DNA of 5,165 nt, from the NCBI GenBank assembly GCA_029863355.1, contig JAOTVO010000206.1, forward strand, positions 1 to 5,165, in the 5' to 3' direction. The notes under the pieces are model-generated. The model worked only from the letters and a program-made list of their open reading frames with translations. It had not been told where the DNA came from and ran no database searches. The position numbers and the translations under genes were made by a program. This document shows, piece after piece, positions 1-5,165 of this stretch (position 1 is its first letter; every line of letters begins with the position of its first letter). The stretch comes from Candidatus Krumholzibacteriia bacterium. GTDB lineage: Bacteria; Krumholzibacteriota; Krumholzibacteria; WVZY01; JAKEHA01.

Positions 1-281
1 CCGTACTGCTTCACGCGCACGCCCAACTGCGAGGAGAGCACGTGCGCGAGATCCTCGACGCGGTCGCGGCGGCCCGCCAGGTCGACGAGCGCGACGAAGC
101 CCGCGCGGTCGAACAGGCGCGCGCGCGCGTCGGCGCGCGGCGCGGAGACGATGATGGGCGCGACCACGTAGAGCGTGTCCCGGGCTGCGCCGGATGCGGA
201 GGGTGAAGCGCCCACATACGGCGACCACGCGCAGGACAGCCCGGCCAGCGCTATGAGCGAGAACGATGTGCGGGGGTCAAT
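1..281 (-). CDS. TonB-dependent outer-membrane receptor, BtuB-like (N-terminal part only)
   Basis: This minus-strand frame is open from 281 to the left edge and shows 93 codons; the barrel and C-terminus lie outside the window. Residues about 7-30 form a hydrophobic export signal (SFSLIALAGLSCAW, then small residues). Next comes a TonB-box-like DTLYVVA at residues 35-41, then a linker. Residues about 74-94 (RVEDLAHVLSSQLGVRVKQYG) match the start of the plug domain, where receptors typically read VEDLLxxxPGVxVxxxGG. The family carries scarce ligands across the outer membrane using TonB energy. The cobalamin riboswitch just upstream on the same strand points to vitamin B12 or another corrinoid as ligand, which is inference from context. 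The start is uncertain: the frame has no ATG, GTG or TTG ahead of the signal peptide. I mark ATT at 281-279, a rare start codon. TTG codons at 286 and 280 would fit the ribosome-binding site but are out of frame by one base. Confidence 0.85.
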   Translation of the reverse strand, partial: MDPRTSFSLIALAGLSCAWSPYVGASPSASGAARDTLYVVAPIIVSAPRADARARLFDRAGFVALVDLAGRRDRVEDLAHVLSSQLGVRVKQY

Positions 282-290
282 CGCAAGATC

Positions 291-300
291 CCTTCCTCTC
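291..300 (-). promoter_or_regulatory. Ribosome-binding site of the TonB receptor
   Basis: The minus strand reads GAGAGGAAGG, a strong purine-rich Shine-Dalgarno sequence. Its GAGG core (298-295) lies 8 nt ahead of a TTG at 286-284 and 13 nt ahead of the in-frame ATT at 281-279. The spacing therefore favours the TTG, although that TTG is not in frame with the receptor as the sequence stands. Confidence 0.65.
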
Positions 301-314
301 AGTCCTCGAAGAGG
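295..314 (-). promoter_or_regulatory. Candidate riboswitch expression platform hiding the ribosome-binding site
   Basis: Two mutually exclusive pairings are visible between the aptamer and the start codon. In one, CCUCUU (314-309) pairs with GAGAGG (300-295), which is the Shine-Dalgarno core, and blocks it. In the other, CCUC (314-311) pairs with GAGG (307-304) across a UUC loop and leaves the Shine-Dalgarno free. No U-rich terminator is seen here, so control of translation start is more likely than attenuation. The pairings are read directly from the sequence. Their coupling to ligand binding is inferred. Confidence 0.4.
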
Positions 315-327
315 TCGTGGAACCGGG

Positions 328-450
328 CGATTTCAGGTGGGTTCCTGGCTGATGGCTCGATCGCCAATCACAGTGGCGGGTCCGCGAGGGATTCGCACCC
401 TCTTCCCCACAGGGCCGCGCCGCGACCTGCGGCGGCGACGCCTGAAACCG
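328..450 (-). promoter_or_regulatory. Cobalamin (vitamin B12) riboswitch aptamer, compact form
   Basis: The conserved core elements of the family appear in order on the minus strand. GGGAA (407-403) is followed by the hairpin GAGGG-UGCGAAU-CCCUC (402-386), then the signature CCCGCCACUGU (380-370), and finally AGCCAGGA (350-343). The ends close in a P1 stem: CGGUUUCAGGCG (450-439) with CACCUGAAAUCG (339-328), 12 positions with one G-U pair and one C-A mismatch. Binding of a cobalamin normally represses the downstream uptake or synthesis gene. That fits the TonB-dependent receptor starting about 47 nt further on. Between ACUGU and AGCCAGGA only one short hairpin fits (369-351, GAUuGGC/GCCAUC with a GAUCGA loop), where longer members carry a branched arm. 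The family assignment is firm. The ligand form (adenosyl-, methyl- or hydroxocobalamin) cannot be told. Confidence 0.93.
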
Positions 451-464
451 TCGATGCGGGCATG

Positions 465-494
465 ACGTTACGCCCCGCGGCTGCGGGGCGTCAA
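465..494 (-). promoter_or_regulatory. Candidate promoter of the riboswitch-receptor transcript
   Basis: The minus strand has TTGACG (494-489, five of six matches to the -35 consensus), an 18-nt spacer, and TAACGT (470-465, three of six matches to the -10 consensus). The predicted transcript start is near 458, about 8 nt before the riboswitch P1 stem, as expected for an aptamer at the 5' end of its mRNA. The strong -35 and the position are the support. The -10 is weak, and the lineage's sigma factor preferences are unknown. Confidence 0.45.
470..491 (-). terminator. GC-rich perfect inverted repeat; possible terminator of the lyase gene
   Basis: ACGCCCCGC-AGCC-GCGGGGCGT is a perfect 9-bp stem with a 4-nt loop, starting 38 nt after the stop of the heparinase-like gene on the same strand. 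As RNA it would be a very stable hairpin that could slow or stop transcription. No U-run follows (UAACGUCAU), so it is not a textbook intrinsic terminator. It also fills the -35/-10 spacer of the candidate receptor promoter, so as DNA it could be a repressor operator. Confidence 0.35.
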
Positions 495-528
495 GCGGTT
501 TCTCCGACGAGCGTGCGCGGCGGCGCCG

Positions 529-3102
529 TCATTCGACGAGCGTCACCTTTACCGCGCTCGCTCGCCCGGCCGCGCGCGCGCGCACGAAGTACACGCCGCT
601 CGCCACGCGCGCGCCGCGGTGGTCGTCGCCTTTCCAGGCGAAGGTGTGCGTGCCTTCCTCCAGGCGCCCGCGCCACAGGGCCCGGACCCACCGCCCCCGC
701 GCGTCGTACACGTCCAACTCGACGCCGGCCGCTGCCGCGAGTCGCAGGCGAATGCGCACGAACGGGTTAAACGGGTTGGGGGAAGCGTCGATGGCGATGG
801 GCGACGCCGGAACCGGCGACGCGTCGACGCCGGTGAGACCGCCGGGCACCAGGAAGCCGCCGTTGTTAACGAACGAGCGGTTCTGGTCGCGATAGTAGAC
901 CGCCGTGATCCCGGTGTCGAGAAAGCGAAAGTCGGCGTCGTAGCGGTCGAAGCGCACGACGGCGCCGGAGAGCGCGCCCGTGGCGCGCCCGTCGTTGAAG
1001 CGCACGTACTCGGCGCCAGCGAAGGAGAGGTGCGTGGCGTCGCAGGCGACGTAGCCCGACACCGCCCCGCCGGACCAGCGCACCAGCGCCGCGCGGGCGT
1101 CGGTGGTCACCGGGCCGGAGGTCACCGTGGCGCCGGGGTCGTTGCGCACGAAGTAGTCGACCGTTTCGCCGTCCCAGCCGACGACGGCGGTGGCACCCCA
1201 TTCGTGGCTTTCGGAAGAGACGGACGGGACCGTCTCTCCGGCGCGCAAGGGCAGGAGGAGTACGGTGAAGCGGGCTGTGGTGTCCTCGTGGGTCACGCGC
1301 AGCAACTTGGAGTCCGGCTCGCCGTTGCCGTTGTCGTATGCGCTCGTCTCGATAGACACCGCCTCGCGCGACGGCGCCAGCAGCCACATCCTCATCGACG
1401 CCCCGTTGGGCGCGGTGATGACGGCGGGGTCGGCCGCGGCGTCGACCGTGTTGGTCACGAGCGTGTGCATGCGCCACTGGTATGCGTGAATCTGGCCGTC
1501 CTTGTCCACGTCGTCCATGACCACGAAGTACGGGGGCGCGCTGCCGCCGTGGACGGCCAGCACGCGCCGTTGGGCACGTTCCACGGGGTTCGCGCCGTGG
1601 TAACCCCACGACCAGTCGAGGCCCGGCAAGGGCATGCCGGGGTTGTTCAGCGCGCTGTGCGTCGTGTAGGCGGCGGTCGCGTCGCCGAGGAGGTGGTCGG
1701 CGAAACCGTTCATGAGGTAAGCAGCGATCTCGCCGTCGGTGCCGATGGCGCCGCCGGCGTTGTGCTGGCCCGCGCCGTCGACGAAAACGATGTTGTGGGA
1801 CTCGCTCTGCTTGGCAATGCTGCCGGCGCCGTGGTCGACGACGAAGGACGCGCCGTAGCCGTGCAGGACGAACTGGCCGATATCCTCCTGCCAGTGGCCG
1901 CCCTGGAACTTCCCCGAGAAGAAAGCGAACACCAGGTCGTCGGACGAGGCGCCGACGGGCCATCCTGTCCGGAAGTGGTAGAGGCCGCGGCCGAGGAACA
2001 GGCGCGAGGTGGCGAGGATCGTGCCGGGGTGCACGGCTGGGATGGGGCGATACCAGATGACCGTCGCCGCATTGTCGGCCAGCTGCCACATGTTCAAGCC
2101 GTACGCGCCGCTCACCCGCTCGCGGATCCAGGCGCAGAGACCGCTCTGCCATTCGCCGGTCGCCCAGTCGAAGTAGGTCGCGTTGCGCGCGAGGGGACGC
2201 GTGTTGTAGTTGGAGTCGTTCAGATTGAGCGTCGCGGCGCTTCCTTCGGGCAGCAGCTCGTAGGCGAACCATCGCTCCATCGCACGCACGCGTGGATGGG
2301 CTCCGAGATCGACGCCGTCGAAGCGTTTGCGCGCGTGAAAATAGTAGACGAGGTGGTGCATGGTCCACGCCCCGTATAAAGCTCCTTCCTTGTATGCGCC
2401 GTCCGCGTCGATCTGCCACAAGAAGAGGTTCTGGCAGATCCGGTCCGCGCGCGCGATCGCGTCGGCGAGGAGCGCGGGGTCCGACTCTCCGTCGAGACAG
2501 ATGGCCGCCAGGCCCATGGCAGCGGCGAACATGGCGCCGTGGTTGCCGATGTAGGGCCGGTACTCGAAGACCTCATAGGCGACGTGCCGTGCCATCAGGA
2601 GCAGATAGCTCTCCATCTCCAGGCGGACGCGTGCGCGCAGCGAATCCGGCGCCTCGCCGAAGAACAGGTCGTAGCCGAGCGCGAGCGCGCGCAGGCGAAG
2701 CCCCGAAGCGGCCTCGTCGAAGTCGACGGCGAACGTGTCGGCGATATAGAGGGTGAGGTCGCGCCCCAGCGCGAGCGCGCTGGAATCGCCGCCGCTCGGG
2801 AAGTGGGCCGCGATCCCGAGGTTGGGCATGACCTCGAGCGCGAAGCCGGTCCCCGTGAGCGAGGCCAGCGAAATGCCGGGGTAGGATATCGTGGCGAGGT
2901 CGCGTATGAGGGCGTAGGCGTCGTCGTCGGCCCCGCCATCGGCGACTTTGAGGCGCAAGGCCGGCAGCTCGGCCTCGGTGAAGAGCAGGCACGGGTGGCC
3001 GCCGGGCGCCGCCCCGGTGGAGGCGGTGAGCGTCGAGAGCACGCCCACTAGCACGCAGATGCGCTGGGCAAGTTGCATGAGGGAAGCGGTCAGGGGTACC
3101 AC
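529..3102 (-). CDS. Secreted heparinase II/III-like polysaccharide lyase with C-terminal FlgD-like/T9SS-type domain
   Basis: The 857-residue product probably cleaves an acidic polysaccharide by beta-elimination outside the cytoplasm. Residues 1-32 are an export signal (hydrophobic ICVLVGVLSTLTASTGA). HPCLLFTEAELPALR (36-50) resembles the usual start of the mature domain in these lyases. The helical toroid domain holds Asn187-His188 in GNHGAMF and Tyr243 in KEGALY, matching the Asn-His and Tyr catalytic residues of PL17/PL21-type lyases. The beta-sheet domain from about 360 has GGHWQEDIGQF (401-411), VVDHG (421-425) and SESHNIVFVDGAGQ (433-446), a family hallmark. The Gln at 405 stands where many relatives have His. 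Residues about 769-857 form a FlgD-like/type IX-style module (SPNPFNP, YDARGRWVRAL, ASGVYFVRA). The substrate is not identifiable and no sugar-use genes are adjacent. GTG at 3102 has a GAGG 7 nt upstream. ATG at 3078 (codon 9) is an alternative that keeps the signal peptide. Confidence 0.88.
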   Translation of the reverse strand: MVPLTASLMQLAQRICVLVGVLSTLTASTGAAPGGHPCLLFTEAELPALRLKVADGGADDDAYALIRDLATISYPGISLASLTGTGFALEVMPNLGIAAHFPSGGDSSALALGRDLTLYIADTFAVDFDEAASGLRLRALALGYDLFFGEAPDSLRARVRLEMESYLLLMARHVAYEVFEYRPYIGNHGAMFAAAMGLAAICLDGESDPALLADAIARADRICQNLFLWQIDADGAYKEGALYGAWTMHHLVYYFHARKRFDGVDLGAHPRVRAMERWFAYELLPEGSAATLNLNDSNYNTRPLARNATYFDWATGEWQSGLCAWIRERVSGAYGLNMWQLADNAATVIWYRPIPAVHPGTILATSRLFLGRGLYHFRTGWPVGASSDDLVFAFFSGKFQGGHWQEDIGQFVLHGYGASFVVDHGAGSIAKQSESHNIVFVDGAGQHNAGGAIGTDGEIAAYLMNGFADHLLGDATAAYTTHSALNNPGMPLPGLDWSWGYHGANPVERAQRRVLAVHGGSAPPYFVVMDDVDKDGQIHAYQWRMHTLVTNTVDAAADPAVITAPNGASMRMWLLAPSREAVSIETSAYDNGNGEPDSKLLRVTHEDTTARFTVLLLPLRAGETVPSVSSESHEWGATAVVGWDGETVDYFVRNDPGATVTSGPVTTDARAALVRWSGGAVSGYVACDATHLSFAGAEYVRFNDGRATGALSGAVVRFDRYDADFRFLDTGITAVYYRDQNRSFVNNGGFLVPGGLTGVDASPVPASPIAIDASPNPFNPFVRIRLRLAAAAGVELDVYDARGRWVRALWRGRLEEGTHTFAWKGDDHRGARVASGVYFVRARAAGRASAVKVTLVE

Positions 3103-3103
3103 G

Positions 3104-3133
3104 ATTGTACCTCGGGGGACGGCTCGTGCGCAA
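3104..3133 (-). promoter_or_regulatory. Candidate promoter, overlapping the ribosome-binding site, of the heparinase-like gene
   Basis: The minus strand has TTGCGC (3133-3128), an 18-nt spacer and TACAAT (3109-3104, five of six matches to the -10 consensus). The same stretch contains GAGG (3113-3110), 7 nt ahead of the GTG at 3102, which looks like a Shine-Dalgarno sequence. Both cannot serve together: a transcript starting about 6 nt after the -10 would begin inside the GTG-initiated frame and leave ATG 3078 as the start. Confidence 0.4.
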
Positions 3134-3174
3134 GGGGCGCGGCCCCGGCGTCGAAGCGTCCGCTCGCTCGGCGC

Positions 3175-3203
3175 TGGCGGCTCCCCGCCAAATGCCGTAA
3201 AAT
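3175..3203 (+). promoter_or_regulatory. Candidate promoter of the antiporter operon, possibly giving a leaderless mRNA
   Basis: TAAAAT (3198-3203, five of six matches to the -10 consensus) stands out in very GC-rich DNA. Six bases later comes the GTG start at 3210, so a normal start site would fall on or next to the start codon. The -35 region (TGGCGG at 3175-3180) matches poorly. No Shine-Dalgarno-like purine run precedes the GTG, which fits leaderless translation. Confidence 0.35.
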
Positions 3204-3209
3204 GCCGCC

Positions 3210-4931
3210 GTGCCCGTCCCTCTGCTCAGGGATATCTTCGTCATCCTCATCCTCGCCGTGGTCGTGTCGCTGGCGTGCCACCGCGTGCGCCTGCCCACGC
3301 TCGTCGGGCTCCTCGTCACCGGCGTCATTGCCGGCCCGCATGGCCTGGGCCTGGTAACGGCCACGCACGAGGTGGAGACGCTGGCCGAGATCGGCGTGAT
3401 CCTCCTGCTCTTCACCATCGGCATCGAGTTCTCTCTGGCCACGCTCGTCCGCATCCGGCGGCTCGTGTTCGCTGGCGGACTGATTCAGGTCGTCCTCACG
3501 GCCGCGCTGACCTGGGCCGTCGCGGTGCGCCTCGGCGTCCCCCCGCAAGCAGCGGTACTCGTCGGTTGTGTGACCGCGCTGAGCAGCACGGCGATCATCC
3601 TCAAGCTCCTGCAGGAGCGCTCGGAGCTGTCCGCGCCGCACGGGCGGACCACCCTCGGCATCCTGATCTTCCAGGACATCGCGGTGATCCCCATGATGCT
3701 GGCCGTGCCCATGCTGGCCGGCAGCGCCCCCGATCTGCCGCGAGAGATCGCCTGGCTCGTGAGCAAGGGCGCGATCATCGCGTTCGTGACGTGGGCGCTG
3801 GCGCGGTGGGTGGTGCCGCACCTGTTCGAACAAATCGCGCGCACCGGCAGCAACGAGCTGTTCCTGCTCACCGTGGGCCTGTTGTGTTTCGCCGTGGCCT
3901 GGTTCACCTCGCTCATGGGTCTGTCGCTGGCGCTGGGCGCCTTCCTCGCCGGGCTCATCATCTCCGAGTCCGACTTCAGCCACCGCGCCCTGGGCAGCAC
4001 GGTGCCGTTTCGCGACGTGTTCACGGCGTTCTTCTTCGTCTCGATCGGCATGCTGCTCGACGTGGGTTTCGTGGCGCGAGAGGCGGCACTGCTAGGGCTG
4101 CTCACGCTGGGCGTCATCATGCTCAAAACGGTGACGGGCACGCTCACGGGACTGGCCTTGGGGCAGCCGTTTCGCATAGCCGTCCTCGCCGGCATCGCCC
4201 TGGCGCAGGTGGGTGAGTTCTCGCTCGTGTTGATGACCACCGGTTTGGCGGCCGGCCTGATCCCCGAGGTCGGGTACCAGCGCTTCCTCGCGGTGGCCAT
4301 ATTCACCATGGCCGTCACGCCGCTGGTGCTCAAGGCGTCGCACCCGCTGGCCGACGCCTGGTGCCGGCTCCCGCTGCCCGCGCGGATCCGCGCGGGACGC
4401 CACTTCGTCGCCGACGGTGACGGCGAAACCCTGCGCGACCACATCGTCGTGGTCGGCTTTGGCGTCATCGGCCGGCTGGTCGCGCAGTCGGCGCGCCTGC
4501 TCGACATTCCCTATGTCGTCATCGAGATCAATTACGAGACGGTGCGCAAGGAGCAAGAACGCGGAGAACCCATCTTCTACGGCGACGCCACCCAGCCGGC
4601 CGTTCTGCAGGAGGCCGACGTGGCCGGCGCACGCGTGCTCGTCGTATCCATCCCCGACCCCCTCGGTGTGCGCCGGACCGTGGAGGCAGCGCGCGCCCTC
4701 AACCGGCGTCTCTACATCGTCGCGCGCACGCGCTACGTCCAGGAGATGCTGCCGCTGTACCGGTCGGGCGCCGACGACGTCGTCCCGGAGGAGCTGGAGG
4801 CGTCGGTGGAGATCTTCACCAACGTCCTGCACCGCTACAACGTCCCCGCGGAGCAGATCGCCGAGTTCGGCGGACTCGCCCATCGCGGAAGGCCCGCGCG
4901 CGAGCGCGAGCCGTCGGGCGGCGGAGACTGA
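3210..4931 (+). CDS. Kef-type monovalent cation:proton antiporter (CPA2) with TrkA-N/RCK domain
   Basis: The 573-residue inner-membrane protein probably exchanges K+ or Na+ for H+ in pH, osmotic or electrophile stress responses. Residues 1 to about 385 form the multi-pass exchanger domain, with hydrophobic segments from residue 8 onward. Family motifs are LLLFTIGIEF (65-74), ALSSTAIILKLL (123-134), GILIFQDIAVIP (150-161, with the conserved Gln155-Asp156), LGAFLAGLIIS (242-252) and ALAQVGEFSLVL (330-341). A cytosolic Rossmann domain follows: HIVVVGFGVIG (411-421) gives GxGxxG, Glu439 ends the second strand, and GDATQP is at 458-463. It ends soon after RYNVPAEQI with a short charged tail and has no TrkA-C domain, so it is slightly shorter than E. 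coli KefB/KefC. The domain order is that of KefB/KefC/YbaL proteins, but no KefF/KefG partner is seen in the window. The GTG start is forced: an in-frame TAA lies at 3198-3200. The exact ion is unknown. Confidence 0.92.
   Translation: MPVPLLRDIFVILILAVVVSLACHRVRLPTLVGLLVTGVIAGPHGLGLVTATHEVETLAEIGVILLLFTIGIEFSLATLVRIRRLVFAGGLIQVVLTAALTWAVAVRLGVPPQAAVLVGCVTALSSTAIILKLLQERSELSAPHGRTTLGILIFQDIAVIPMMLAVPMLAGSAPDLPREIAWLVSKGAIIAFVTWALARWVVPHLFEQIARTGSNELFLLTVGLLCFAVAWFTSLMGLSLALGAFLAGLIISESDFSHRALGSTVPFRDVFTAFFFVSIGMLLDVGFVAREAALLGLLTLGVIMLKTVTGTLTGLALGQPFRIAVLAGIALAQVGEFSLVLMTTGLAAGLIPEVGYQRFLAVAIFTMAVTPLVLKASHPLADAWCRLPLPARIRAGRHFVADGDGETLRDHIVVVGFGVIGRLVAQSARLLDIPYVVIEINYETVRKEQERGEPIFYGDATQPAVLQEADVAGARVLVVSIPDPLGVRRTVEAARALNRRLYIVARTRYVQEMLPLYRSGADDVVPEELEASVEIFTNVLHRYNVPAEQIAEFGGLAHRGRPAREREPSGGGD
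4923..4926 (+). promoter_or_regulatory. Ribosome-binding site of the EamA-like gene
   Basis: GGAG lies inside the last codons of the antiporter gene, 7 nt before the GTG at 4934. It decides that start and indicates translation coupled to the upstream gene. Confidence 0.6.
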
Positions 4932-4933
4932 AC

Positions 4934-5165
4934 GTGCCCTACGCGGGAGAGGCGCTGGCGCTCGCCGCGGCCGTCCTGTGGGCGTTCGCGGTGGTCCTGT
5001 TCAAGAAGAGCGGGGAGACGGTCCACCCCGTCGCGCTCAACGCGTTCAAGGACGTGCTTGCCCTCTTGCTCTACGTGCCCACGATCTATATCGCCGGGGG
5101 CACGCTCTTTCACTCCGCGCCGCCGCGTGAGTACGCGCTGCTCTTCGCCAGCGGCGTGCTCGGCA
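4934..5165 (+). CDS. Probable DMT-superfamily (EamA-like) membrane transporter, N-terminal part
   Basis: The frame runs open to the right edge and shows 77 codons. Residues 5-24 are a first membrane helix (GEALALAAAVLWAFAVVLFK). A short polar loop follows (KSGETVHPVALNAFKD), then a second helix at about 43-58 (VLALLLYVPTIYIAG) and the start of a third (YALLFASGVLG). The pattern of a helix containing an LWA-type motif, a basic end, and NxFKD leading into the second helix is typical of EamA/RhaT-type drug and metabolite transporters, which have ten helices in about 300 residues. The substrate cannot be told. The GTG start is two bases after the antiporter TGA with a GGAG 7 nt upstream, so both genes are likely one operon. 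The family call rests on the N-terminus only. Confidence 0.75.
   Translation, partial: MPYAGEALALAAAVLWAFAVVLFKKSGETVHPVALNAFKDVLALLLYVPTIYIAGGTLFHSAPPREYALLFASGVLG

Noticed and set aside
110..143. Run of GCGCGC-like dinucleotides near the left edge
   Set aside because: It encodes the Ala/Arg/Asp-rich linker after the TonB box (ADARARLF). It reflects GC-rich codon use rather than a repeat element.
11..217. Minus-strand 68-codon open frame at the left edge
   Set aside because: It is Ser/Arg/Ala-rich and out of frame with the TonB receptor signal peptide, TonB box and plug sequence in the same DNA.
175..465. Plus-strand 96-codon open frame across the left non-coding region
   Set aside because: It lies antisense to the receptor N-terminus and the cobalamin riboswitch, which explain the sequence better. 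There is no domain or plausible ribosome-binding site.
619..2379. Long plus-strand open frame (586 codons) opposite the heparinase-like gene
   Set aside because: It is the antisense shadow of a GC-rich gene. The translation is rich in Val, Gly, Arg and Ala with no recognisable domain, while the minus strand encodes a clear enzyme.
866..2419. Minus-strand open frame of 517 codons overlapping the lyase in another frame
   Set aside because: The translation is an Arg/Pro-rich low-complexity string, typical of an off-frame reading of GC-rich coding DNA.
3103..3209. Possible small RNA or extra gene in the divergent intergenic region
   Set aside because: Only 107 bp are available and they are accounted for by two outward-facing promoter regions. 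No stable hairpin with a U-run or convincing small open frame was seen.
3090..3983. Minus-strand open frame opposite the antiporter gene
   Set aside because: The product is rich in Glu, Gly, Arg and His with no domain, signal or ribosome-binding site. It mirrors the antiporter's codons.

Overview
The window comes from a GC-rich, double-membraned (Gram-negative type) bacterium. A TonB-dependent outer-membrane receptor implies an outer membrane. The large secreted enzyme ends in a FlgD-like/type IX-style C-terminal domain with an SPNPFNP motif, which is common in the FCB group and nearby candidate phyla (Bacteroidota relatives, Eisenbacteria, Latescibacteria, Gemmatimonadota and similar). That lineage guess is inference. 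The window is too short to name a species.

Layout from left to right: (1) 1-281, minus strand: the N-terminus of a TonB-dependent receptor that runs off the left edge. (2) 282-528, no protein gene: the receptor's control region. Read on the minus strand it holds a promoter candidate with a 9-bp palindrome in its spacer, then a compact cobalamin (B12) riboswitch at 450-328, then a possible ribosome-binding-site switch. This makes the receptor a probable BtuB-like cobalamin importer. (3) 529-3102, minus strand: an exported 857-residue heparinase II/III-like polysaccharide lyase homologue. (4) 3103-3209: a 107-bp divergent intergenic region with candidate promoters on both strands. (5) 3210-4931, plus strand: a Kef-type CPA2 monovalent cation:proton antiporter with an NAD-binding RCK/TrkA-N domain. 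(6) 4934-5165, plus strand: the start of a probable DMT/EamA-family transporter, two bases after the antiporter stop and probably translated with it.

The genes form three units: B12 uptake under riboswitch control, secreted polysaccharide degradation, and an inner-membrane transport operon. Nothing visible ties them into one pathway.

The most interesting stretch is the left non-coding region. The riboswitch is unusually short: only a small hairpin lies where longer members carry the P7-P13 arm. The receptor reading frame behind it has no normal start codon unless one base is missing from a run of five C, or a rare AUU start is used. I found no CRISPR array, tRNA, rRNA, insertion sequence or phage element, and no convincing case for a wholly new system.
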